The position numbers and the translations under genes were made by a program. A stretch of 11,007 nt of DNA. Origin: Clostridium sp. CAG:575. Lineage in GTDB: Bacteria > Bacillota > Clostridia > TANB77 > CAG-508. A model generated the notes under the pieces. It was not told the DNA's origin. It did not search any database and was given only the letters and a program-made list of their open reading frames with translations. This document shows positions 1 to 6,439 of this stretch, piece after piece. The stretch's first letter is position 1. The number at the start of each line of letters is the position of its first letter. The DNA is taken from assembly GCA_000435535.1 (NCBI GenBank), contig FR884540.1:14515-25521 (forward strand), read 5' to 3'.

Positions 1-84
1 TATGATAAAAACAAATCACAATCAATTAGCGATATTATTCAAAAAATACAGGTAAAGGTCCATACTGAACAAGCGAAAGGATAG
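1..84 (+). CDS. 3' end of an unidentified upstream gene
   Basis: An open frame enters from the left edge and runs 27 codons to a TAG at 82-84, ending ...QVKVHTEQAKG. Only the last residues are visible, so no family can be assigned. The K-V-H-T-E-Q-A ending resembles the final beta strand of SipW-dependent TasA/camelysin-like surface proteins. That would fit the TasA-like gene directly downstream, but it is only a suggestion. The stop codon abuts the GTG start of the next gene, so the two are almost certainly co-transcribed and probably translationally coupled. Its last codons also supply the AAAGGA ribosome-binding sequence (76-81) of the next gene. Confidence 0.6.
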   Translation, partial: YDKNKSQSISDIIQKIQVKVHTEQAKG

Positions 85-720
85 GTGATAAAAATAAAAA
101 AGAAAAAATATATTATAAATATTTTTATTTTAATAATTATTGCTTTAATATTTATATTTTTCGTTCAAAATAAAAAAAATAAATCATATGACGATATTTT
201 ATTTCTAAAATTGCTAGGAAATAGTAATATAATTCAAAATTCAGAATCCCAAAATAATTCAGATGAAAAAAAAGACATTTCTTTTGAATTTAATGTTAGT
301 TATAAGAATACAAAGTTAAAAAATGTAAATTTATTGGAAACAGTAAATGAAAGTGAAAAAGCAAATGTATATGAAAAAATTGCACCAGGTACAAGTGGCA
401 ATTTTAGTATTATTCTAAAGTCTAATAAAAAATCAGAATACAAGGTGGAATTTGAAAGTTATAGCAAAAAGCCTGTTAACTTAAAATTTAAAGCCTTTTG
501 TGATGGTAAAGTAATTTCAGAAGAAAAAGATTCTTTGGAAAACTTAGCAACAGACTTAAAAGGAATTTTACAAAAAAATGAAACCAAAATTATTATTGTA
601 AATTGGTATTGGGATTATGAAAATAATCAGTCAGAAAATTCAGATAAACAGGATACAGAAGATAGCAAGACAATAAGTCAATATAGATTTGGAATTTATG
701 CATATGGAAATGAAATATAG
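85..720 (+). CDS. Membrane-anchored TasA/camelysin-like surface protein
   Basis: This 211-residue protein has a lysine-rich N-terminus (residues 1-8), one hydrophobic segment (about 9-27) and an extracellular remainder, so it is a signal-anchored or secreted protein. After a polar Asn/Ser/Glu stretch (45-65) comes a beta-rich domain with two hallmarks of the SipW-dependent TasA/CalY-type proteins. One is an IAPGTSGNFSI strand-turn (about 99-109). The other is a W-x-W-x-Y-E-N segment (174-180) followed by D-x-x-D-T (187-191), matching the usual W-x-W-P-[FY]-E...DT pattern. Proteins of that family form biofilm or surface fibres. No SipW-type signal peptidase is visible in the window. GTG at 85 is the only reasonable start, although its AAAGGA site is just 3 nt away, which predicts weak initiation or coupling to the preceding stop. 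The fold assignment is an inference from motifs; the exact role is unknown. Confidence 0.75.
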   Translation: MIKIKKKKYIINIFILIIIALIFIFFVQNKKNKSYDDILFLKLLGNSNIIQNSESQNNSDEKKDISFEFNVSYKNTKLKNVNLLETVNESEKANVYEKIAPGTSGNFSIILKSNKKSEYKVEFESYSKKPVNLKFKAFCDGKVISEEKDSLENLATDLKGILQKNETKIIIVNWYWDYENNQSENSDKQDTEDSKTISQYRFGIYAYGNEI

Positions 721-841
721 AAATTAAAATGTGATTTATAAAATCAAAAAGAATTTTTTGATTTTATGATGAGCGAGCAAAAATTAAAATGTGATTCATA
801 AAATCAAAAAAGAATTTTTTGATTTTATGATGAGCGAGCAA
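721..841 (+). repeat. Tandem 60/61-bp direct repeat, each unit with an A/T hairpin
   Basis: Two consecutive units (721-780 and 781-841) both begin AAATTAAAATGTGATT and end GATGAGCGAGCAA. They differ by a T/C change and one extra A in the second unit. Each unit contains an inverted repeat. In unit 2 a perfect 16-bp stem (796-811 with 815-830) closes on a 3-nt GAA loop. In unit 1 a 15-bp stem with one G-T wobble (736-750 with 755-769) closes on 4 nt. The stems are almost pure A/T, so they are poor classical terminators. They could act as mRNA processing or stability elements, or attenuate expression between the genes at 85 and 865. The GAGCGAGC motif repeats a third time as AAGCGAGCGAAAGG just before the next gene. 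Confidence 0.85.
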
Positions 842-849
842 AGCGAGCG

Positions 850-867
850 AAAGGAGGAATAAATATC
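850..867 (+). promoter_or_regulatory. Ribosome-binding site facing an ATC start codon
   Basis: AAAGGAGG (850-857) is a full Shine-Dalgarno match. Seven bases downstream is ATC (865-867), in frame with the long protein that follows; the next in-frame ATG is 306 bp away and has no good site. A mini-frame ATG-ATG-AGC-GAG... (827-862) runs through the Shine-Dalgarno and stops 2 nt before the ATC, so re-initiation by terminating ribosomes is conceivable. Confidence 0.6.
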
Positions 868-2214
868 AGAAATAAAATAATATTTTTAGGAATTATAGTT
901 ATATTTTTAATAACAATACATACCAGTTCAAGTGCAAAATATATATTTAATAATCAGTTTGAAATTGCAGATTTAAATATAGATAGAACTAAGCCAAAAA
1001 TAGAAGTAATTGATATTCAAAATACAAATAAAGGTTATGAGTTATATGCAAATAAAACACATACAATAACCTTAAAAGTAAAAATAATAGAAAAAAATAT
1101 AAAAGAAATAAACTTAAATAATAAATTTATAGATGTTGTTGTAAATAATCAAAGAGTAGAGAAATTAGAGATGAATATTAAAGAAACAACACCTATAAAC
1201 AATGATAAAACATTTTTAATTCAAATTTCTAAGTTAGAAGGAAATGGTATATTACATGTGATTTTTAAAGAAGGAACTGTTGTAGATAAAGCTTTGTGGA
1301 AAAGTGATGAAGTAAATGTTGATACTAAAATAACAATTGATAATATAGCTCCTACTGGTAGCTGGAAAGAACAGAAAATATCCGATGGAAAAGTGAATGG
1401 CATTATTAATATAAATGAGGGAATACGCAAATTAGACGGATGGAAGTTTTCAACTGATTCAAAAACAATAACAAAAGAATTTACTAATAATATTTCATAT
1501 GAATTACCAATAATGGACTATGCAGGTAATTCTTCAATAGTAAAAATTGATGTAAAAGAAGCATCATACATAAAAATAATATATGCATCACATAATTCAG
1601 AGGTTGGATGGACATATGGATATGGAAATTATGATATTGCAGGAAAACAGGCTATTATGAGAAATGATAAATTAAAAACAGAAGCTATTGCATTTCGCAT
1701 AGAAGGAAACATGGAATCTGATTTTGTACAAGCAAATGCATATATTCATACATATTGGGGAGAAAATTCAATTGCTAAATGTGAAGAAAGTGGAATTTTA
1801 TATAGACATGGATATAATCCGAATGTTAATGAATTTAAAACAATGAATAGTGCAGATGTAGTTAATATAGCAGGAAAAAAATATTTTCAATTAGGAGGAA
1901 CAGGAGTAAATTTATATAGAAAAACAGATATAAATGGTAATAACCCTATTCCATATAATGAATCAAATCAATACTCATTTGGAGTGGCAGGAATAACTCT
2001 TAGATTAAAAGCCTATTCGCAATTTGCTATAATTTATCAGGTATATCAAAGTCAATATGGTTGGGTTACAGCAAAATCTAATGGAGAAGAGTGTTATTAT
2101 AAAAAGAATTTACCAATTTCGGCATTTAGAATTACATTGGTACCAAAAACTGAAAAGCAATATGTTTTAGATATGTGGAATAAAGATGTTGGAACGAAGA
2201 ATTTAAATAATTAA
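865..2214 (+). CDS. Secreted Ig-like / ChW-like surface protein with ATC start
   Basis: Taken from ATC at 865 the frame is open for 449 codons. It begins with a signal peptide (M)RNKIIFLGIIVIFLITIH and a small-residue SSSA site near residues 21-24, so the product is exported. Residues about 38-150 and 152-232 look like two bacterial Ig-like domains. The second has the N-x-A-P-T opening and D-x-A-G-N ending typical of such repeats in clostridial surface proteins. Two segments, about 236-280 and 387-427, resemble clostridial hydrophobic-W (ChW) repeats: aromatic-rich, a central G-W, and an E-A-x-x-F-R-I or S-A-F-R-I-T-L end. Both are thought to mediate adhesion or complex formation outside the cell. 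The next possible start (ATG 1171) would remove the signal peptide and most of the first domain, and it has no ribosome site. The gene therefore either uses a rare ATC start or has lost its start codon. It follows the TasA-like gene after the tandem repeat. Confidence 0.72.
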   Translation: MRNKIIFLGIIVIFLITIHTSSSAKYIFNNQFEIADLNIDRTKPKIEVIDIQNTNKGYELYANKTHTITLKVKIIEKNIKEINLNNKFIDVVVNNQRVEKLEMNIKETTPINNDKTFLIQISKLEGNGILHVIFKEGTVVDKALWKSDEVNVDTKITIDNIAPTGSWKEQKISDGKVNGIININEGIRKLDGWKFSTDSKTITKEFTNNISYELPIMDYAGNSSIVKIDVKEASYIKIIYASHNSEVGWTYGYGNYDIAGKQAIMRNDKLKTEAIAFRIEGNMESDFVQANAYIHTYWGENSIAKCEESGILYRHGYNPNVNEFKTMNSADVVNIAGKKYFQLGGTGVNLYRKTDINGNNPIPYNESNQYSFGVAGITLRLKAYSQFAIIYQVYQSQYGWVTAKSNGEECYYKKNLPISAFRITLVPKTEKQYVLDMWNKDVGTKNLNN

Positions 2215-2309
2215 TAAAGTTATGTGATTTAGAGTTATGAATAATAATGTTTTATGATAAAATTTTTGAATCTTGATAATTTATGGTTTTACTTATATAT
2301 AATATGTAG

Positions 2310-2360
2310 TTACTTGATAGTTCTTATAATGAAATATTTTTTGAAAGTTCTATCAAGTAA
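2310..2360 (+). other. Inverted repeat between surface-protein gene and tRNA
   Basis: TTACTTGATAG (2310-2320) is exactly complementary to CTATCAAGTAA (2350-2360) across a 29-nt gap. It could end transcription of the preceding gene or be an operator. The right arm is followed by TATTTATT rather than a clean T-run, so a terminator role is only possible. The rest of 2215-2432 shows nothing further apart from the tRNA promoter. Confidence 0.4.
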
Positions 2361-2387
2361 TATTTATTAAAAAAGTACAAAATTTGA

Positions 2388-2416
2388 TGGACAAATTTTT
2401 GGATTTGTGCTAATAT
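2388..2416 (+). promoter_or_regulatory. Probable promoter of tRNA-Gln
   Basis: TGGACA (2388-2393, five of six matches to the -35 consensus) lies 17 bp before TAATAT (2411-2416, four of six matches to the -10 consensus). Transcription would start near 2423, about ten bases before the tRNA. This is the only well-spaced sigma-A-like pair found just upstream of the tRNA. Confidence 0.5.
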
Positions 2417-2432
2417 TATTTTAGTTTTATAT

Positions 2433-2507
2433 TGGGGTATCGCCAAGCGGTAAGGCATCGGACTCTGACTCCGACATTCCTGTGTTCGAATCACAGTACC
2501 CCAGCCA
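2433..2507 (+). tRNA. tRNA-Gln (anticodon CTG), CCA encoded
   Basis: The acceptor stem TGGGGTA (2433-2439) pairs with TACCCCA (2497-2503), followed by discriminator G and an encoded CCA. The anticodon stem TCGGA/TCCGA encloses the loop CTCTGAC, giving anticodon CTG, which reads CAG glutamine codons. The T-arm is CTGTG-TTCGAAT-CACAG. The gene is complete because the integrated element restores its 3' half; that half is the left attachment repeat. No terminator follows, so transcription would run on antisense through the integrase stub. Confidence 0.97.
2461..2507 (+). repeat. Left attachment site (tRNA 3' half)
   Basis: These 47 bp cover the anticodon arm, T-arm, acceptor 3' strand and CCA of tRNA-Gln and are identical to 9071-9117. 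Sequence identity ends on both sides (G versus A before, G versus A after), which fixes the maximal core. The integrase stop codon is 5 bp to the right. Confidence 0.9.
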
Positions 2508-2511
2508 GTAA

Positions 2512-2763
2512 CTATTCTGTAAATGTAAGGACATTTGATAATACATTTGCAGATTTATTTTTTGTATCTTTTTCTAAATGAACATAAATATTAGCAGTAG
2601 TAGAATAGGTAGAATGACCAAGCCAATCTTGAATTTCTTTCATAGGTATTCCTTTAGCAAATAAAAGACTGGCATAAGAATGCCTTAAATCATGAAATCT
2701 GATTTTTCTTAAAATATTTTTATTCTTATTCATGATTAAAGTAAAATGGTTTGTAACATATTC
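2512..2763 (-). pseudogene. Tyrosine integrase, C-terminal fragment
   Basis: The reading frame stays open from 2763 down to the TAG at 2512-2514, with a TAG just upstream at 2764-2766. It gives EYVTNHFTLI..., then a canonical tyrosine-recombinase C-terminus. This has the H-D-L-R-H-S box (second catalytic Arg), L-G-H-S (His), and the nucleophile Tyr in A-N-I-Y-V-H-L. Counted from the internal ATG at 2733 these are H14/R17, H40 and Y50. Full integrases of this kind are about 350-400 residues, so the arm-binding domain, core-binding domain and first catalytic Arg are gone. The stub ends against the attachment site, as expected for the element's own integrase. The break near 2765 abuts an unrelated opposite-strand remnant, which suggests an internal deletion. 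It cannot be an active recombinase. Confidence 0.9.
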
Positions 2764-3116
2764 CTAATACGGTATTTCTTGCTGGAAGTCAAGATGTTGA
2801 TTTTGAATTATTAGAAGATGCTGTATTAGAATTGAAAAAAGAAATATTACTATTGTGAAAAGAGTATGGAATAATCAAAAGTGGGAAGAGTTTATGAAGA
2901 TAAGAAAAGAAAGCGAAAAATCGGTTTTCGAATTATCCAAAGCTAGAGGATATTTAGATAAAGATTTATATATTAATTTAGATAAATTATTTAGCAATTT
3001 AAAGGAATGCTTAGATTATTCATATTAGAACTTTTGGATTTGATATAAAATTTGATAGAGAATTACATCGTTCTTATACAATTGAAAGTATTCCAATAAT
3101 AAATGATATAAAATAA
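2756..3116 (+). pseudogene. Frameshifted remnant of an unidentified gene
   Basis: Three overlapping open stretches alternate in frame: 2756-2858 (contains VFLAGSQDVDFELLEDAVLE), 2855-3028 (contains KWEEFMKIRKESEKSVFELS) and 3015-3116 (contains FGFDIKFDRELHRSYTIES). Each stops shortly after the next becomes open, and the first and third share a frame. This is what one ancestral gene with two compensating frameshifts would look like. The codon content is protein-like: charged, amphipathic, with a sensible Lys/Glu/Leu mix. No Shine-Dalgarno site precedes the ATG or GTG codons of the middle piece. The family was not recognised. The left edge coincides with the integrase break, so the gene probably lost its 5' part in the same deletion. 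Confidence 0.55.
3082..3112 (+). promoter_or_regulatory. Possible promoter of the regulator-exporter operon
   Basis: TTGAAA (3082-3087) and TATAAA (3107-3112) are separated by 19 bp, slightly longer than ideal, and lie 34 bp before the start codon at 3146. It is the best-placed pair upstream of the four-gene operon. No operator-like palindrome was seen beside it. Confidence 0.3.
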
Positions 3117-3145
3117 AGTTTAAGAGAATGAAAGGAGCTAAAGAT

Positions 3146-4663
3146 ATGACAGAACAAGAAGTTATAGATGCAATAAAATATATGCAAGAATATCAAACAG
3201 AAACAGACAAGATAGAAGCTAAAACAGCTGAAAAAGGATGTCCACAAAAGTGTTATGATACAATTTCTGCATTTGCCAATAAACGTGGTGGAATTATAAT
3301 ATTTGGAATAAATGAGCATAATAATTTTATAGAGCAAGATGTATATGATGTAAATGACTTGCAAAAACAAATTACTTCATTATGTACTACTTCTCTTGAG
3401 CCTAAAATTAGACCAGAATTTTTAGCAGTTACATATAAAAATAAAAAATTATTAGTTGTAAAAATAAATGAATTACCACAGAAAAAGAAACCTTGCTACT
3501 ATAAAAATGTAGGAATAAACAAAGGCTCATATATAAGAATTGGAGATTCAGATGAGCATATGACTGATTACGAAATATATAGTTTACAAAGTTACACTGA
3601 TGGAATTGAAGAAGATTTAAGACCTATAAAAAGAGCAGAATTTGAGGACTTAAACCAAGAAAAAATTTCAAATTATTTAATTAATATAAAGAAGGATAAA
3701 CCTAATCTTTCAAAGTTTTCTGATGAAAAAATATTAAAATTAAATGGAATTATAGAAAATAGTACAGGCAAAATTAGACCTACTCTTGCAGGAATGATGG
3801 TATTTGGAGAATACCCACAAGGCTATCTACCACAACTTTTTATTGCTTGTGTAGTAGTGCCAGGAAGAAAACTTGGAGATATTGGAGAAATGGGACAAAG
3901 ATTTGACGATAATAAACGAGTTGAAGGAACTATTGAAGAAATGCTAGAAGAATCTTTATCTTTTGTTAGAAAAAATATTCCAGCTAGAGTTATTATTGAT
4001 AACAATGGAAAAAGAGAAGATGTTCCTATTTATCCAATGAAGGCATTAAGAGAAGCAATAGCAAATGCACTTATTCATAGAGATTACAGTTCAAATACAG
4101 AAGGTGCATATATTTATTTAAGAATATTTGATGATAGAATAGAAATATTAAATCCTGGCGATTTGTATGGGAATAATAGATTAGAAAATTTAGGTACAGA
4201 TAATATGCTTGAAGTTAGAAACAATACTATTATAAGGCTTTTAGAAGAAACTACTGATATTGTTGAAAACAGACATACAGGTATTGCTACAATGAGAGAT
4301 GAAATGAAGAAAATGAATTTACCTGAACCAGAATTTGAAACATTAAGAGGAACTTTTAAAGTTACATTTAGAAAAGAAAAAGTAGAAAGTAATGAACAGA
4401 ACAAGACAGAAAAAATTCAAAGTGGACAGAAATGGACAGAAGAGGACAGAAATGAAATGATAATAACAATGAAGTCTACACAAGATAAAATTTTATATCT
4501 AATGAAAGAAAATCCTAGTATTACACAAATTATGATGGCAAATGAATTAGGATTTGCAAGAAGTACAATATCTTCAAATATTCAAAAAATGAAAGAGCAA
4601 AAAATCATTGAAAGAATAGGATCAGACAGAAATGGTTATTGGAAAATTTTAAAAAAGGAGTAA
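3146..4663 (+). CDS. AlbA_2/Schlafen-like ATPase-type transcriptional regulator
   Basis: This 505-residue protein has the RecG-like putative regulator layout (COG2865 type). Residues about 20-140 form the AlbA_2/Schlafen-like DNA-binding domain, with E-A-K-T-A at 24-28 and N-K-R-G-G-I-I-I-F-G-I at 45-55. Residues about 295-410 are a GHKL-type ATPase domain with an E-A-I-A-N-A-L-I-H-R-D-Y N-box (303-314), N-P-G (336-338) and R-H-T-G-I-A-T-M (376-383). Residues about 443-505 are a winged helix-turn-helix with A-R-S-T-I-S-S-N recognition-helix sequence (471-478). It is cytoplasmic and probably controls the exporter genes that follow after only 3 nt. ATG 3146 is chosen over ATG 3128 because AAAGGAG (3131-3137) sits 8 nt before it and would lie inside the gene otherwise. 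The ligand is unknown. All domains appear intact, unlike the element's mobility genes. Confidence 0.88.
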   Translation: MTEQEVIDAIKYMQEYQTETDKIEAKTAEKGCPQKCYDTISAFANKRGGIIIFGINEHNNFIEQDVYDVNDLQKQITSLCTTSLEPKIRPEFLAVTYKNKKLLVVKINELPQKKKPCYYKNVGINKGSYIRIGDSDEHMTDYEIYSLQSYTDGIEEDLRPIKRAEFEDLNQEKISNYLINIKKDKPNLSKFSDEKILKLNGIIENSTGKIRPTLAGMMVFGEYPQGYLPQLFIACVVVPGRKLGDIGEMGQRFDDNKRVEGTIEEMLEESLSFVRKNIPARVIIDNNGKREDVPIYPMKALREAIANALIHRDYSSNTEGAYIYLRIFDDRIEILNPGDLYGNNRLENLGTDNMLEVRNNTIIRLLEETTDIVENRHTGIATMRDEMKKMNLPEPEFETLRGTFKVTFRKEKVESNEQNKTEKIQSGQKWTEEDRNEMIITMKSTQDKILYLMKENPSITQIMMANELGFARSTISSNIQKMKEQKIIERIGSDRNGYWKILKKE

Positions 4664-4666
4664 AAA

Positions 4667-5653
4667 ATGGCACTAATAGAAGTAAAAGATTTAGTTAAAA
4701 CATATAAAACCATTAAAAAAGAAGATGGATTATTAGGATATTTTAAAAATTTAGTAAGACCAATATATAAAGAGTTTACTGCTGTAAAAAGTGTGAATTT
4801 TAATATTGAAGAAGGCGAATTAGTAGGTTACATTGGAGAAAATGGAGCTGGGAAATCAACTACAATAAAAATGTTAACAGGACTTTTGACTCCTACATCT
4901 GGAAGAATATTAGTAAATGGAATAGTACCTAATGAAAAAAGAATAGAAAATAATAAGAATATAGGTGCAGTGTTCGGACAAAAAACACAATTATGGTGGG
5001 ACTTACCTGTAATTGAATCCTTTAGATTAATAAAGAAAATGTATAAAATACCAGAAAATGAATATAGAAAAAATCTAAAAAAATTTACTGAAATATTAGA
5101 TTTAGAAGATTTATTAGATAAACAAGTTAAAAATTTAAGTTTAGGACAAAAGATGAGATGTGAAATTGCAGCTACTTTTTTGCATAATCCTAAAATAGTA
5201 TATTTAGATGAACCAACTATTGGACTAGATGTTTTTGTTAAAGAAAATATAAGAAAATTTATAAAAGATATAAATAAGGAAAAGAAAACAACAGTAATAT
5301 TAACAACTCATGACTTAAAAGATATTGAAGATGTTTGTGATAGAATCATACTTTTAGATAAAGGACAGATAATTTACGATGGAGAAAAACAAAAATTCAA
5401 AGATACTTATGGAAAATATGTAATTAGTGAGCTTATAGTAAAAGATAAAAAAGAAAACATTGTATTAAATAATGTAGAAATACTAGAACAAACTGAAAAT
5501 AAATTGAGAATAAAATTTAGTCATGATGAAACAACAATAGTAAAAATCATGGATGAGATATCTAGATTTTGTACTATTGAAGATATACACATGAAAGAGG
5601 CAGAATTAGAAGATATATTAAAAGAAATATATAAAGGAGCACACAAATGTTAA
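4667..5653 (+). CDS. ABC-2 exporter ATP-binding subunit (COG4586 type)
   Basis: This 328-residue ATPase energises the exporter formed with the next two gene products. Walker A is G-E-N-G-A-G-K-S-T (57-65). The Q-loop Gln is at 105, the ABC signature L-S-L-G-Q at 157-161, Walker B I-V-Y-L-D-E-P at 177-183, and the switch His at 215, so it should hydrolyse ATP. The N-terminal insertion G-L-L-G-Y-F-K-N-L-V-R-P (about 21-32) before the ATPase core and the Q-K-T-Q-L-W-W-D-L-P segment (105-114) are typical of the COG4586 group. That group is often annotated as daunorubicin or viologen exporters, though the true substrate is unknown here. Its Shine-Dalgarno AAAGGAG (4654-4660) lies within the end of the regulator gene, and it overlaps the next gene by 7 bp. 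Confidence 0.93.
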   Translation: MALIEVKDLVKTYKTIKKEDGLLGYFKNLVRPIYKEFTAVKSVNFNIEEGELVGYIGENGAGKSTTIKMLTGLLTPTSGRILVNGIVPNEKRIENNKNIGAVFGQKTQLWWDLPVIESFRLIKKMYKIPENEYRKNLKKFTEILDLEDLLDKQVKNLSLGQKMRCEIAATFLHNPKIVYLDEPTIGLDVFVKENIRKFIKDINKEKKTTVILTTHDLKDIEDVCDRIILLDKGQIIYDGEKQKFKDTYGKYVISELIVKDKKENIVLNNVEILEQTENKLRIKFSHDETTIVKIMDEISRFCTIEDIHMKEAELEDILKEIYKGAHKC

Positions 5654-6438
5654 AAACAATGATACAACTTGCTAAAATGCAATTTAATCAATACAATATA
5701 TATAAATCAAACTTTTACTTATTTACACTAAATAGAATAGTAGAAATTATAGTATATATCTTTGTATGGCAAGCAATATATAATCAAACAGGAAATGCTG
5801 GAGGATTTACTATATCTCAAATGATAACTTATTATATTTTAGCTACCGCATTTAGCTCTATAGCTACTTGGGGAATAAATGAAACAATGGCACATTCTAT
5901 AAGAAATGGGCACATTAATAAAGAACTTTTAAATCCTATATCATACTTTCAATATTACTTTGGAATGAATTTAGGAGAATTAGCTTTTGCAACAATAGTA
6001 GGTGTTGCTACATTTATACTATGTGCAATATTTTGGAAATTAGCATTACCAACTAATTTATTAGATTTTGTCTTATGTATAATAGTAATATTATTAGGAG
6101 TACCGATAACATTTTTTATACAAATGATAGTAGGAACAGTAGGATTCTATACAAATTCAATTTGGGGAATGCAAATATTAAGAAAAGCAATAATTAAAAT
6201 ATTTTCAGGAATTATTGCTCCAATTACTCTATTTCCTATATGGTTTCAAGATTTATCAAAAGTCTTACCATTTAAAGAATTGATATATACACCAATAAAC
6301 ATATGGTTAGGACAAGTTTCTTATAATGAAATAATATTTGTAATAGTAAAACAGATTGTATGGGGATTTATATTATACATAGTAGCTAAATTATTTTTTA
6401 ATCATGCAGTAAAAAACTTAACAATAAATGGAGGATAG
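5647..6438 (+). CDS. ABC-2 exporter permease subunit (COG4587 type)
   Basis: This 263-residue integral membrane protein has about six hydrophobic segments (near 24-45, 54-75, 108-130, 138-168, 183-200 and 226-252). The cytosolic stretch I-R-N-G-H-I-N-K-E-L-L-N-P-I (86-99) matches the conserved I-R-x-G-x-[IF]-x-x-x-L-[LN]-[RN]-P loop of this permease family. It should pair with the permease encoded downstream to form the heterodimeric membrane pore driven by the ATPase. ATG 5647 overlaps the end of the ATPase gene and has AAAGGAG (5633-5639) 7 nt upstream, indicating translational coupling. No signs of damage are seen. Confidence 0.9.
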   Translation: MLKTMIQLAKMQFNQYNIYKSNFYLFTLNRIVEIIVYIFVWQAIYNQTGNAGGFTISQMITYYILATAFSSIATWGINETMAHSIRNGHINKELLNPISYFQYYFGMNLGELAFATIVGVATFILCAIFWKLALPTNLLDFVLCIIVILLGVPITFFIQMIVGTVGFYTNSIWGMQILRKAIIKIFSGIIAPITLFPIWFQDLSKVLPFKELIYTPINIWLGQVSYNEIIFVIVKQIVWGFILYIVAKLFFNHAVKNLTINGG

Positions 6439-6439
6439 A

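Noticed and set aside
721..841. CRISPR array or terminator pair
   Set aside because: There are only two units with no spacers, and the stems are nearly all A/T, so neither CRISPR nor a normal terminator fits.
2855..3028. Independent small gene from GTG 2855 (57 codons)
   Set aside because: No Shine-Dalgarno site. It overlaps open stretches on both sides in a pattern better explained by a frameshifted pseudogene.
3128..3145. ATG 3128 as start of the AlbA_2 regulator
   Set aside because: The AAAGGAG site lies downstream of it, at the right distance for ATG 3146.
3074..3370. Minus-strand Phe/Ile/Cys-rich membrane protein
   Set aside because: It is antisense to the regulator's AlbA_2 domain; its hydrophobicity is a by-product of the A-rich coding strand.
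6428..6439. ATG 6428 as start of the second permease
   Set aside because: GGAGG (6430-6434) lies after it and serves ATG 6440. The earlier start would also overlap the previous gene by 11 bp without its own site.
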